Assembly: GCF_014202475.1 (NCBI RefSeq)
Contig: NZ_JACHGV010000002.1
Coordinates: 558,001 to 622,000, forward strand
Source of the DNA: Streptomyces paradoxus
GTDB lineage: Bacteria > Actinomycetota > Actinomycetes > Streptomycetales > Streptomycetaceae
Direction of reading: 5' to 3'
DNA length: 64,000 bases
Shown: positions 31,441-40,475 of the stretch, piece after piece
Layout: each line of letters starts with the position of its first letter
Numbering within the stretch: the first letter of the stretch is position 1
Notes under the pieces: model-generated
The model's input: only the letters and a program-made list of their open reading frames with translations
What the model was told of the DNA's origin: nothing
Database searches by the model: none
Position numbers and translations under genes: made by a program

Positions 31441-32619
31441 TCAGCGGGGAGCGGCGGCCGTCGGTCCCTCGCGGCAGATCAGCAGCAGGGCCCGGTCGTC
31501 GTTGACGTCCTTGGCGACCGCCTCGATGAGATGCCAGGCGGCACCGTGGAAGCCGCCGGCCACGTAGCGGTCGGCCTCGCCGGTGAGGCGGTCGATGCCC
31601 TCGACGATGTCGCGGTCGGCGGTCTCCACCAGGCCGTCCGTGAACAGCATCAGCACGTCGCCCGGCCGCATCGAACCCTTCACCGGGTCGAACTGGGCGC
31701 CGTCGTACACCCCGAGGAGCGGGCCCTCGGCCGCCTTCTCCTCCCAGCGGCCGGTGCCGGCGCTGAGCTGGAGGCCCGGCGGGTGGCCGGCGGAGTAGAG
31801 CTCGTAGTCGCCGGAGTCCAGGTCGAGGACCAGGTGGATGGAGGTCGCGAAGCCCTCGTCCCAGTCCTGGCGCAGGAGGTAGCCGTTGGCGGCCGGGAGG
31901 AAGGCGTGCGGCGGGAGGGAGCCGAGCAGGCCGCCGAACGCGCCGGACAGCAGCAGGGCGCGGGAGCCCGCGTCCATGCCCTTGCCGGAGACGTCGGTGA
32001 GGACGACTTCGAGCGTGCGGCCGCCGTTGGTACGGGCCGCCACCACGAAGTCGCCCGAGAACGACTGGCCGCCCGCCGGGCGCAGGGCCATCTCCCGGTG
32101 CCAGCCGCCCGGCAGGTCGGGCAGCTTGCTCTGCACCCGGATGCGTTCACGCAGGTCGAAGAGCATGGTGCCGCCGCGCCGCCAGGGCACACCGACCCGG
32201 CTGCGGAACTGGGCGAGGAGCAGCCCGAAGAAGCCGCAGGCCGCGACCACGAGGACGACGCCCGGGGTGACCCGCGACGGGCCCTCCGTGTACGGGCCTA
32301 GTTGTACCGACTCCACGATCAGCGCGGTGGCCGCGGCCGCGTACAGGCCGAGCAGGCTCGCCGGGCGCAGCAGCAGTCCGCCCACGACGACGGGCAGGAC
32401 CAGGGCGGCCGGTGAGAACCACACCGAGTTCGCCAGGGTGGCCGCCGCGATCACGGGAACCATCAGGAGCAGGCCGGCCAGGGCGATCCAGTCCGAGCCG
32501 TTGCCGCGGAAGTAGTCCACGGCCGCTCGGCGCACGCCGACGCGGACCCGGTGCCACTGCTTCTTCAACCGGGCCGTGAACGTCTCGGCTTCCGCGCGCC
32601 GCTCTCGTCCTGATGCCAT
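31441..32619 (-). CDS. Membrane-anchored PP2C/SpoIIE-family protein phosphatase
   Basis: 392 residues. An N-terminal basic region is followed by about four membrane helices (about 44-145) and a cytoplasmic SpoIIE-type PP2C domain (about 160-385). Metal-binding Asp motifs are SFSGDFVVAAR, VLTDVSGKGMDAG and DVLMLFTDGLVE, with the closing VNDDRALLLI. Such phosphatases often dephosphorylate anti-sigma-factor antagonists. No sensor PAS or GAF domain is present, so the membrane part may be the sensor. ATG start without a strong ribosome site. Separate from the ABC operon by 120 bp on the same strand. Confidence 0.9.
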   Translation of the reverse strand: MASGRERRAEAETFTARLKKQWHRVRVGVRRAAVDYFRGNGSDWIALAGLLLMVPVIAAATLANSVWFSPAALVLPVVVGGLLLRPASLLGLYAAAATALIVESVQLGPYTEGPSRVTPGVVLVVAACGFFGLLLAQFRSRVGVPWRRGGTMLFDLRERIRVQSKLPDLPGGWHREMALRPAGGQSFSGDFVVAARTNGGRTLEVVLTDVSGKGMDAGSRALLLSGAFGGLLGSLPPHAFLPAANGYLLRQDWDEGFATSIHLVLDLDSGDYELYSAGHPPGLQLSAGTGRWEEKAAEGPLLGVYDGAQFDPVKGSMRPGDVLMLFTDGLVETADRDIVEGIDRLTGEADRYVAGGFHGAAWHLIEAVAKDVNDDRALLLICREGPTAAAPR

Positions 32620-32781
32620 TAGTTCGGGACCCTATCCATCGGACCAGCCTCTTGGCACGGGAGGTCCTACTTGTCCCCCGTCCGAGGGCCGACTTCACAG
32701 TGAACTTCACAGCGCGCCGCTGTGCCGCCCCCCGGGGGAAATTGGCTCGCTGGTCCCGCATTGCCCTGGTAGGCATGGCTC

Positions 32782-34041
32782 ATGGCTACTGACGCGAACG
32801 GCCTTTCGCCCGGTCTGCGGGTCCTTCGGCGGGACGATTGGGACAAGTGGTACGACACCCTGATCCGGGGCTTCGGAGGGGTGCCGGAGTCCGCCGAGGA
32901 ACGGGAGTTGTGGAACTCGCTGACCGAGGCCGACCGTTCACTCGCCGTCTGGGACGGGGACGAGTGCGTGGGGACGGCCGGGGCGTTCAGCTTCCGGCTC
33001 ACGGTGCCCGGGGGCGCCTCGGTTCCGGCCGCTGGCGTCACCATGGTCAGCGTGGCCGCCACCCATCGCCGGCGCGGGGTGCTGACCTCGATGATGCGGC
33101 GGCAGCTGGACGACGTCCGGGCCTCGGGTGAGCCGCTGGCCGTGCTGACGGCTTCCGAACCGGCGATCTACGGCCGGTTCGGATACGGCGCCGCCACCTT
33201 CCAGTTGACCGCAGAGATCGACACGACCCGGGTGGGGCTCACGTCCCTGCCCGTGGGCACGGACGACGTGCGCGTGCGTTACGCCGTTCCCGCCGACGCG
33301 CTCGATGTCTGTGAGGCGGTGTACGCCCGGGTGGTCCCTTCGCGGCCCGGGATGCTGGCTCGGCAGCCAGGCTGGGAGCGGCTCGAGGTGCTCGATCCGG
33401 AGAGCGACCGGGGAGGAGCGTCTCCACTGCAGTGCGTCCTGGCCGAGCGGGACGGCGAGACGGTCGGGTACGCGCGATACCGCGTCAAACCGGACTGGGA
33501 GGCCGCCGGGCCCAACGGCTCGGTGATCCTGGAGAACTCGGCCGCGCTGGACCCAGCGGCGGACGCGGCGCTGTGGCGGTTCCTGTTCGGCATCGACCTG
33601 ACGTCGTCGCTGGTGCTGCGGGGGCGGGGCCGACCGGTGGACGACGCGTGGCGGCACTGGGTGTCCGACATCCGGCGATGCCGGCCGCGCGTGCTGGATG
33701 CGCTGTACCTGCGGCCGGTGCATCTGGGGGCCGCGCTGGAGGCGCGGACGTATCAGGCGCCGGTGGACGTGGTGCTCGAAGTGGAGGACGCGTTCTGCCC
33801 CTGGAACTCCGGGCGTTGGCGGCTCAGCGGGGATGCGAAGGGGGCGTCCTGCGAGCGTACGGCGGATGCGGCCGATCTCGCGCTGTCCGTACGGGAGTTG
33901 GGAGCCGCGTACCTCGGGGGTGTGTCGCTGGCCTCGCTGGGGACGGCGGGGCGTGTCCGGGAGGTGCGGCGGGGGGCGCTGGCGGAGGCCTCACTGGGGT
34001 TCGGGACCGGCGTGGCCCCGTGGTTGCCGCACGGCTTCTGA
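32782..34041 (+). CDS. Eis-like GNAT N-acetyltransferase
   Basis: 419 residues, far longer than a single GNAT domain and equal in layout to mycobacterial Eis: two tandem GNAT folds and a C-terminal sterol-carrier-like region. The acetyl-CoA site is VTMVSVAATHRRRGVLTSMM (86-105). Tyr130 in IYGRFGYG corresponds to the general acid Tyr of Eis, and the chain ends in Phe419, whose carboxylate acts as base in Eis. Eis proteins acetylate lysines and aminoglycosides at several positions and form hexamers. Native substrate unknown. Convergent with the glycosylase gene with 13 bp between stops. Confidence 0.88.
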   Translation: MATDANGLSPGLRVLRRDDWDKWYDTLIRGFGGVPESAEERELWNSLTEADRSLAVWDGDECVGTAGAFSFRLTVPGGASVPAAGVTMVSVAATHRRRGVLTSMMRRQLDDVRASGEPLAVLTASEPAIYGRFGYGAATFQLTAEIDTTRVGLTSLPVGTDDVRVRYAVPADALDVCEAVYARVVPSRPGMLARQPGWERLEVLDPESDRGGASPLQCVLAERDGETVGYARYRVKPDWEAAGPNGSVILENSAALDPAADAALWRFLFGIDLTSSLVLRGRGRPVDDAWRHWVSDIRRCRPRVLDALYLRPVHLGAALEARTYQAPVDVVLEVEDAFCPWNSGRWRLSGDAKGASCERTADAADLALSVRELGAAYLGGVSLASLGTAGRVREVRRGALAEASLGFGTGVAPWLPHGF

Positions 34042-34054
34042 GGTCGGGGGTTCC

Positions 34055-34864
34055 TCAGGGGCGCTGGCAGGTCGGGCACCAGAAGAGGTTGCGGGCGGCG
34101 AGGTCGGCGGTGCGGATCTCGCCGCCGCAGATGTGGCAGGGCAGGTTGGCCCTGCGGTAGACGTACACCTCGCCGCCGTGGTCGTCCACGCGGGGCGGGC
34201 GGCCCATCGCCTCCGGGGTGTGCTCCGGGCGGACGGTGTCGATGCGGTTGTTGCGGACGCCCTCGCGCATGAGGCCGACGAGGTCGGTCCAGATCGCGTG
34301 CCACTCGGTGGGGGTGATGTCCTTGCCGGCGCGGTACGGGTCGACGCGGTGCCGGAAGAGGACCTCCGCGCGGTAGACGTTCCCCACGCCGGCGATGACC
34401 TTCTGGTCCATGAGGAGGGCGGCGATCGTCGTACGGCTGCGGGTGATGCGGCGGTACGCGGTGTCCGGGTCGGCGTCGTCGCGGAGCGGGTCCGGGCCCA
34501 GGCGGTCGTGTATCGCCTGCTTGTCCGGGGGCGTGATGAGGGCGCAGGTGGTGGGGCCCCGGAGGTCCACGTAGGTGGTGTCGTCCGCCAGGCGGAGGCG
34601 CACGGTGTCGGTGGGGGGCGGTTCGGGGGCCGGGCCGAAGGTGACCTTGCCGAAGAGGCCGAGGTGGATGTGGATCCAGTCGGTGTCGCGGAAGCCGAGG
34701 AAGAGGTGTTTGCCGTGGGCTTCCGTGTGGGTGAGTTCCGTGCCGGTGAGGAGGGTGGCGGCGGGGGTGAACTTGCCCTGGGGGCTGGTGGTACGGGGCT
34801 TGGTGCCGAGGAAGGCGGTGGCGTAGTCCTGGGCCAGGCGGTGGATGGTGTGGCCTTCCGGCAC
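34055..34864 (-). CDS. Fpg/Nei family DNA glycosylase
   Basis: 269-residue bifunctional base-excision enzyme that removes oxidised bases and cuts the abasic site. The N terminus reads PEGHTIHRL after the initiator residue, giving the catalytic Pro-Glu pair. HLGLFGKV, the helix-two-turn-helix GVGNVYRAEVLF and a C-terminal zinc finger (C243, C246, C263, C266) are present. PEGHTIHR, rather than PELPEVE, points to the Nei (endonuclease VIII) branch. GTG start with AGGGAG 4 nt upstream. Confidence 0.92.
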   Translation of the reverse strand: MPEGHTIHRLAQDYATAFLGTKPRTTSPQGKFTPAATLLTGTELTHTEAHGKHLFLGFRDTDWIHIHLGLFGKVTFGPAPEPPPTDTVRLRLADDTTYVDLRGPTTCALITPPDKQAIHDRLGPDPLRDDADPDTAYRRITRSRTTIAALLMDQKVIAGVGNVYRAEVLFRHRVDPYRAGKDITPTEWHAIWTDLVGLMREGVRNNRIDTVRPEHTPEAMGRPPRVDDHGGEVYVYRRANLPCHICGGEIRTADLAARNLFWCPTCQRP

Positions 34865-35139
34865 GGGGTCTCCCTGTGATCGTTGCGGTTGCCCTCCGGG
34901 CCGCCGCCCGGTCGAAGCGCCTGGTGGCTCCGCCCCGGGCGGACCTCGCCCACCCGCCTGCCCGACACGGTTGGCCGAGAGGCCAGATCGAAACGCCGCG
35001 GGGCTCCGGCGGGGACTTCGTCCCCTGCTAGCCCTCTCGGGGGCTCCGCCCCTGGGCACCCCCGCGGAAAGCCGGCCCCGCCCTCAGCAGGGCTCCGGCC
35101 TTGCCGGGACTGAACTCCCGCCCCCACCCGATCGCAAAA
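34865..35139. other. Intergenic region, GC-rich repeats
   Basis: No supportable gene. It contains GGCTCCGCCCC twice (near 34917 and 35041) and a related GGGGCTCCGGCGGGG, a kind of GC-rich filler common between streptomycete genes. It must also carry the glycosylase promoter, which I cannot pinpoint. Confidence 0.5.
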
Positions 35140-35167
35140 CCCGGGCACCGGTGACACCGGGCCCGGG
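35140..35167 (-). terminator. Intrinsic terminator of rpiB
   Basis: CCCGGGC and GCCCGGG pair around an inner CCGGTG/CACCGG stem. On the minus strand the hairpin is followed by TTTTGCG. It lies 23 bp after the rpiB stop. Confidence 0.8.
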
Positions 35168-35189
35168 AGGTCGCGGACTCAGGGTCGGG

Positions 35190-35675
35190 CTACTGCTGCG
35201 GGTGGTGCGGGGGAATCGGGGGCAGGTCGCCGGTCGTCTCGTAGGCGGACAGCATGTCGATCCGGCGGATGTGACGTTCGTCACCGGAGAACGGCGTTCC
35301 GAGGAACGTCTCCACGAACTTCGTCGCCTCGTCCTGCGAGTGCATGCGCGCGCCCACCGCGACGACGTTCGCGTTGTTGTGCTGACGGCCCAGGGACGCC
35401 GTCTCCTCGCTCCAGGCGAGGGCCGCACGGACGCCCTTGACCTTGTTCGCGGCGATCTGCTCGCCGTTGCCCGAGCCGCCGATGACGACGCCGAGGGCGT
35501 CGGGGTCCGCGGCCGTGCGCTCCGCCGCGCGGAGACAGAAGGGCGGGTAGTCGTCCTGGGCGTCGTAGATGTGCGGGCCGCAGTCGACGGGGTCGTGACC
35601 CGCCTCCTTCAGCCACTCGACGAGGTGGTTCTTGAGTTCGTAGCCCGCATGGTCCGAGCCGAGGTACACGCGCAT
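35190..35675 (-). CDS. rpiB: Ribose-5-phosphate isomerase B
   Basis: 161 residues, RpiB/LacA/LacB fold; interconverts ribose 5-phosphate and ribulose 5-phosphate in the pentose phosphate pathway. The phosphate-binding start GSDHAGYELK, the loop GGSGNGEQIAANKVKG and HNNANVVAVGARM are characteristic. The second-turn Ser or Cys nucleophile position carries Ser in GGSGNG, as in mycobacterial-type enzymes. ATG start. Single gene with its own terminator. Confidence 0.94.
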   Translation of the reverse strand: MRVYLGSDHAGYELKNHLVEWLKEAGHDPVDCGPHIYDAQDDYPPFCLRAAERTAADPDALGVVIGGSGNGEQIAANKVKGVRAALAWSEETASLGRQHNNANVVAVGARMHSQDEATKFVETFLGTPFSGDERHIRRIDMLSAYETTGDLPPIPPHHPQQ

Positions 35676-35954
35676 GGGACGAGTGTGACACGGGTGTTTC
35701 GGGGAAGGCGCGCGGGGTGGCGCTCATGAAAACCCTGGGCGAATGTGAGCCGCATTACGGAAGCTCAGGAAAACCTCAAGTAACAATCTGGATTCAGAGG
35801 TTCTCCTAGCCGTTCGCCTCCGATTCACTGGACCGGCTCGTACACCGCTCGTACGAGTCCCCCGTACACCGGCGTGCCGCGAAACACCCCGTTCGTGCGG
35901 CTCGCACGGTTCCGTGCGGAAGTACAGCTCCCCGGCGCAAAGGAAATCCGTTCC

Positions 35955-37445
35955 ATGACCTCGCAGCCGACTCTGAACAAGACCGGAAACGACCCCGGAG
36001 GCCCCGGAGAACCCGGAGCCGAGGGCTCCGGGCTGCAGGCCGGGCTCAAGAACCGGCATCTTTCGATGATCGCCATCGGCGGTGTCATCGGCGCTGGGCT
36101 CTTCGTGGGCTCCAGCTCCGGTATCGCCACCGCCGGGCCCGGCATCCTCCTGTCGTACGCACTCGTCGGCACGCTCGTGGTGCTGGTGATGCGGATGCTC
36201 GGTGAGATGTCGGCCGCCAACCCGACCTCGGGTTCCTTCTCCGCCCACGCCGACCGGGCCCTCGGGTCCTGGGCCGGTTTCTCCATCGGCTGGCTGTACT
36301 GGTTCTTCTGGGTCGTCGTGCTGGCCGTCGAGGCGACCGCCGGCGCCGTGATCCTGGAAGGGTGGATCCCGGCCGTGCCCCAGTGGGGCTGGGCTCTGAT
36401 CGTGATGGTGGTGCTGACCGCCACCAACCTGGTCTCCGTCGGCTCCTACGGCGAGTTCGAGTTCTGGTTCGCGGGCATCAAGGTCGTCGCCATCGCCGCG
36501 TTCATCGTCATCGGCGGACTCGCCGTGTTCGGGCTGCTGCCCGGTGTGGACAGTGAGCAGGCCGGGCTGAGCAACCTCACCGAGCACGGCGGCTTCCTGC
36601 CCAACGGGGCCGGCGCCATCCTCACCGGTGTGCTGCTCGTCGTCTTCTCCTTCATGGGCAGTGAGATCGCCACCCTGGCCGCCGGTGAGTCCGAGAACCC
36701 GCAGCAGGCCGTCACCAAGGCCACCAACAGCATCATCTGGCGTGTCGCCGTCTTCTACCTCGGCTCGATCGCCGTCGTCGTGTCCCTGCTTCCGTGGGAC
36801 AGCAAGGCCATCAGCAAGGACGGCTCCTACGTCGCCGCGCTCGACTCCCTCGGCATCGCGCACGCCGGTCAGATCATGAACTTCATCGTGCTGACCTCGG
36901 TGCTGTCGTGTCTGAACTCGGGTCTCTACACCGCCTCTCGCATGGCCTTCTCCCTCGGCCAGCGCGGTGACGCGCCGAAGGCCTTCGCCCGCACGACGTC
37001 CAACGGCGTGCCGCGCACGGCGATCCTCGCCTCCGTCGCCTTCGGCTTCGTCGCGGTGTTCTTCAACTACAAGTTCCCGGACTCCGTCTTCCTGTTCCTG
37101 GTGAACTCCAGTGGCGCGGTCGCCCTGTTCGTGTGGCTGGTGATCTGCTTCTCCCAGCTGCGCATGCGGAAGATCATCAAGGCCGAGGCGCCCGAGAAGC
37201 TCGTGGTGAAGATGTGGCTGTACCCGTACCTGACCTGGGCGACTGCCGGACTGATCGTGTTCATCCTCGGCTACATGCTCACCGACACCGAGCACGACGG
37301 GCGCCAGACCATCCTGCTGTCGCTGCTCGTCGCCGCCGTGGTGCTCGTCATCGCCTTCGTGAAGAAGGGGGTGCGCGGGGGACGGCCGGCCGCCGATGCC
37401 CCGCAGGCTCAGGGCGAGGAGCGCAGCGAGGTGTCGGCCGGCTGA
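35955..37445 (+). CDS. APC-family amino acid permease (GABA permease-like)
   Basis: About 496 residues, twelve membrane helices, cytoplasmic N terminus. The first helix motif MIAIGGVIGAGLFVGSSSGIATAGPG is the APC substrate-site signature, and MRMLGEMSAANPTSGSFSAHADRALG follows. It belongs with the GabP/AnsP type that imports amino acids by proton symport; the substrate is not determinable. ATG 35955 (MTSQPTLNK) follows AAAGGAAA; the frame is open upstream without similarity. A close paralogue lies at 47946-49331. Confidence 0.9.
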   Translation: MTSQPTLNKTGNDPGGPGEPGAEGSGLQAGLKNRHLSMIAIGGVIGAGLFVGSSSGIATAGPGILLSYALVGTLVVLVMRMLGEMSAANPTSGSFSAHADRALGSWAGFSIGWLYWFFWVVVLAVEATAGAVILEGWIPAVPQWGWALIVMVVLTATNLVSVGSYGEFEFWFAGIKVVAIAAFIVIGGLAVFGLLPGVDSEQAGLSNLTEHGGFLPNGAGAILTGVLLVVFSFMGSEIATLAAGESENPQQAVTKATNSIIWRVAVFYLGSIAVVVSLLPWDSKAISKDGSYVAALDSLGIAHAGQIMNFIVLTSVLSCLNSGLYTASRMAFSLGQRGDAPKAFARTTSNGVPRTAILASVAFGFVAVFFNYKFPDSVFLFLVNSSGAVALFVWLVICFSQLRMRKIIKAEAPEKLVVKMWLYPYLTWATAGLIVFILGYMLTDTEHDGRQTILLSLLVAAVVLVIAFVKKGVRGGRPAADAPQAQGEERSEVSAG

Positions 37446-37475
37446 TCCTCCGGCCGCCGCCTCTCCGTTCGCGGT

Positions 37476-37521
37476 GAAAGGGGCCTGTGGTGCGTGCTGT
37501 CGCGCGCCGCAGGCCCCTTTC
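37476..37521. terminator. Bidirectional terminator between permease and kinase genes
   Basis: 12-bp perfect arms GAAAGGGGCCTG and CAGGCCCCTTTC, extended inward by wobble pairs, with T-rich ends in both directions. Confidence 0.8.
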
Positions 37522-37537
37522 GTCTGCCCACGGCCGT

Positions 37538-39466
37538 CTACAGCACCGTGAAACTGTCCCTGACCTTCTCGTAGGTGGCGAGTGCCTCCTGCTCGATCCC
37601 GGCGTCGTACCACGTGTTGACCTGGTACGACTTGCCGGTCACGTTGAAGCCGAGCAGACGGGCGTGCCAGTGGACGCCCTTCAGCGTGAACGTGTACTCC
37701 CAGACCACCGCCGGGTGGCCGCGGAACGTCGTCTCCTCCAGGCGGATCTTGCGGTAGTCCTGGCCCTGGTGGGCGTTGCGCTCCGAGGTCTGCCAGGTCT
37801 CCAGCAGGTCACCGCGGGCCAGGGAGGACTTGCCGACCAGTTCCTGGGCGCCGTCCGGGGAGGTGTAGTGCACCTCCGCGCCCGTCTTCACGTCCCGCCG
37901 CCAGCCGTCCGGCGTCGCCCAGGCGAACCCGCCGGCCTCCCGGTGTGTGCCGGGCGGCAGGGTCTGCGGCCTGGTGGTGCCCTCGACGGTGGGCGAGGGG
38001 GTGGTGGTGCCGCCGGTGGTGACCGGCGCGGACGCCGAGGATCCGGCGCGGGGAGTGCCGCCGTCACCCGGTGAGCCTGATGACGTCGCCAGCAGGATGG
38101 CGACGACGGTGCCGGCGGTGGCGAGGGTGGCTGCCGCGGCCGTGAGCACGGTACGGCGGCGGCCCGGGCGGGGACGTGGGCCTGGTGCGGCCGGGACGGC
38201 CGGCCCGGGGAGCTCGCCCGGCGGCATCGGCGTGGGCGCGGGGTGGGGGCGGTGCTCGGTCTCCGCCTGGGCGCGGGTGAGGGAGACGGGACCCCGGGGC
38301 TGTGCGGACGCTTCCGCGGGTGTGGTGTGTGCGGGGTGGGGGTGCGGGCCCGGGACGGGGGCGGGTTGGCGGGGGTCCTGGGGCGCCGGGAGGCAGGCGG
38401 GGGTCGGTGATTCCTGCGGGGGTGCGGGCGCAGGTGCCCGCGACTGCTGGTCCAGGGCCGGTTGTGGCCCTCCGAGGGTGGTTTCCAGGTGTGGGGCGGG
38501 CTGCGGCGGCAGACCCGGCGCGGACCCCTCCGCCCCGGACTGCGGCTCCGGCTCCGGCTCCCGTACCCGTTCCGGCTCCGCCTCCCCCGGTCCCACCCCG
38601 ACCGCCACCGTCGGTGTCGGGACCGGGAACGCCACCGGTCGCAGCGCCGTCTCCAGCGCCTCCAGGTCCGGGCGGGCCGACGGCTCCTTGGCCAGCAGGG
38701 ACGTCAGGATGTCCCGCAACGGGCCTGCTGCGGCGGGGAGTTCCGGTTCCTCGTACAGGACCGCGTGCAGGGTCGCCAGCGTGGTGTCGCGGGAGAACGG
38801 GGAGCGGCCGCCCAGGGCCGCGCAGAGGGTCGCGCCCAGGGACCAGATGTCGGACGGCGGGCCCTGGGGGCGGCCGGAGATGCGCTCGGGGGCCATGTAG
38901 TCGGGCGAACCCACCAGCATGCCTACCATCGTGAGCGCCTTGGCGTCCTGGATGGCGGCGATCCCGAAGTCCGTGAGGACGACGCGCCCGCCACGGCCGG
39001 AACCGGTGCCGTTGCCGCGTCCGGATCCGGCCACCCCGTCCGCGGGTTCCACGAGTACGTTGCCGGGCTTGATGTCGCGGTGCAGTACGCCCCGTTCGTG
39101 CACCTGCCGCAGCGCCGCGACCAGACCCAGTCCGATGCGGGCCGTCTCGCCGGGGCTCAGCGGGCCCGTCTCCGCGAGGATCCGTTCGAGGGAGCGGCCC
39201 GCGACCAACTCCATGACGATCCAGAGGCGTTCACCCTCGTCGACCACGTCGTAGACCCGTACGACGTTGGGGTGGTCGATCCGGGCCGTGGCCCTGGCCT
39301 CGCGCAGGGTGCGTTCGCGGCGGGTCCCGCTGTCCTCCGCGTCGAGACCGTCGATTCGCATTTCCTTGACGGCGACCGGCCGGTCGAGTATTTCGTCGGC
39401 GGCTCGCCACACCCGCCCCATTCCCCCCTGGCCGATACTTTCGACCAACCGATAGCGTCCCGTCAC
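37538..39466 (-). CDS. Membrane Ser/Thr protein kinase with unrecognised extracellular domain
   Basis: About 642 residues. Kinase domain about 1-275: GQGGMG (12-17), Lys34 in VAVKEM, HRDIKPGN (129-136), DFG (166-168) and VGSPDYMAPER. Between HRD and DFG there is a Gly/Ser/Arg-rich insertion (about 142-161), roughly 15 residues more than usual. A 160-residue Pro-rich linker precedes one transmembrane helix (about 440-460). The outer C-terminal 130 residues (FAWATPDGWRRD to the end) are not PASTA repeats and I do not recognise them. The GTG at 39466 follows AGGGA; an upstream GTG at 39532 is possible. Divergent from the LPKTG gene. Confidence 0.88.
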   Translation of the reverse strand: MTGRYRLVESIGQGGMGRVWRAADEILDRPVAVKEMRIDGLDAEDSGTRRERTLREARATARIDHPNVVRVYDVVDEGERLWIVMELVAGRSLERILAETGPLSPGETARIGLGLVAALRQVHERGVLHRDIKPGNVLVEPADGVAGSGRGNGTGSGRGGRVVLTDFGIAAIQDAKALTMVGMLVGSPDYMAPERISGRPQGPPSDIWSLGATLCAALGGRSPFSRDTTLATLHAVLYEEPELPAAAGPLRDILTSLLAKEPSARPDLEALETALRPVAFPVPTPTVAVGVGPGEAEPERVREPEPEPQSGAEGSAPGLPPQPAPHLETTLGGPQPALDQQSRAPAPAPPQESPTPACLPAPQDPRQPAPVPGPHPHPAHTTPAEASAQPRGPVSLTRAQAETEHRPHPAPTPMPPGELPGPAVPAAPGPRPRPGRRRTVLTAAAATLATAGTVVAILLATSSGSPGDGGTPRAGSSASAPVTTGGTTTPSPTVEGTTRPQTLPPGTHREAGGFAWATPDGWRRDVKTGAEVHYTSPDGAQELVGKSSLARGDLLETWQTSERNAHQGQDYRKIRLEETTFRGHPAVVWEYTFTLKGVHWHARLLGFNVTGKSYQVNTWYDAGIEQEALATYEKVRDSFTVL

Positions 39467-39662
39467 CAATATCCCTGGAACACCGCCGCTGTTCGCATTT
39501 CCCGGCAATCCGCTGCACCCCCTCCACGACACCGCGACCGACTCCAGTGAAACACAACGGTCACACTTCGTGCCGCACCAGGATAGTGCGGTGAAATCTT
39601 GTGGTACCTCTTTCAGTGCTGCGAATTCAGGCGCAGCCCTGGGGGACGCAAGGGGGACGAAC

Positions 39663-40388
39663 ATGAGTTCTCGTCGTTCGACAGCGGTCGCGGGATCGCT
39701 GGTCATGGCATCTTTTTCGGCGGTGTTGATCCTTTCCGGCACAGCCGGGGCGGAGGACGAAGGGCCGCCGAGCGGCAAGGGGGGAAAGGCGGTTGACGAG
39801 GCACCGGCGGGCGTGAAGCTCACCACGCTGCTGCCCGGGAAGATCTCGGTCGACAACGACTCGGAAAAGACGGCGATTACCGCCACGGTGAAGAACGAGG
39901 GGAGCAAGGACAGCGGGAAGATCAGGCTGTTGGTCGTCGGATTCGACGGCCTTGCCGTCAAGGGCGTCGAGGGATGTTCGGCGATACCCGAGAACGGACT
40001 TCCGGAGGGTTCGAACAGCGGATTCGCATGCCCGATCGACAATCTCGCGGCCGGTGAGTCGAAGTCGTACGCCGTCGATGCGACGTTCGACCTCGGCAAG
40101 ACCGGGAAGATCTGCCTGCCCGTGCAGACGGGCGACGGGAAGAAGACCTTCTGGCAGCAGGGCCCGGTGCCGTTCGGCACGAGCAACCCGTCGCCGAACG
40201 CCCCGGCCACGCCCCTGCTGCTCGGTACCGACAACGAGCCGGCGGGCCCGGGCGGCAAGGAGCTGCCGAAGACCGGTCCGGCCCGTGACCTGCTGCCGCT
40301 GGGCGCGGCGGGGGCGTCGCTGCTCGCGGCGGGCGTGGCCGGAATGTGGTGGTCGCAGCGGCGTCGGCCGGGGGTTCAGGAGGGCTGA
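39663..40388 (+). CDS. LPXTG-type cell-wall-anchored surface protein
   Basis: 241 residues. A signal peptide (about 1-30, ending SGTAGA) leads an Ig-like domain (about 45-155) with two Cys (VEGCSAIP and GFACPID) that may form a disulfide. The C-terminal sorting signal is LPKTG (201-205), a hydrophobic helix and SQRRRPG, so a sortase should link it to peptidoglycan. No sortase gene is in the window. ATG start with AAGGGGGA 6 nt upstream. It is divergent from the membrane kinase gene, which suggests shared regulation, and ends in a 20-bp hairpin. Confidence 0.88.
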   Translation: MSSRRSTAVAGSLVMASFSAVLILSGTAGAEDEGPPSGKGGKAVDEAPAGVKLTTLLPGKISVDNDSEKTAITATVKNEGSKDSGKIRLLVVGFDGLAVKGVEGCSAIPENGLPEGSNSGFACPIDNLAAGESKSYAVDATFDLGKTGKICLPVQTGDGKKTFWQQGPVPFGTSNPSPNAPATPLLLGTDNEPAGPGGKELPKTGPARDLLPLGAAGASLLAAGVAGMWWSQRRRPGVQEG

Positions 40389-40415
40389 ACCAGCCGCTGT
40401 CGCGCCGTGCGGAAC

Positions 40416-40462
40416 GCGGAGAGGCCCGCCGGGGGGTCATCGCCCCCGGCGGGCCTCTCCGC
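40416..40462. terminator. Bidirectional terminator, 20-bp perfect stem
   Basis: Arms 40416-40435 (GCGGAGAGGCCCGCCGGGGG) and 40443-40462 are perfect complements with a 7-nt loop. It separates the convergent LPKTG gene and bioY. Confidence 0.85.
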
Positions 40463-40475
40463 AACGCCTGTGGTG

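Noticed and set aside
34865-35139. GGCTCCGCCCC repeats as a possible CRISPR or mobile remnant
   Set aside because: Only two to three short imperfect copies at irregular spacing; ordinary GC-rich intergenic filler.
35518-35675. Lack of a ribosome site before rpiB as a sign of a wrong start
   Set aside because: MRVYLGSDHAG is the exact family N terminus, so the ATG at 35675 is kept; weak or absent sites are common in this genus.
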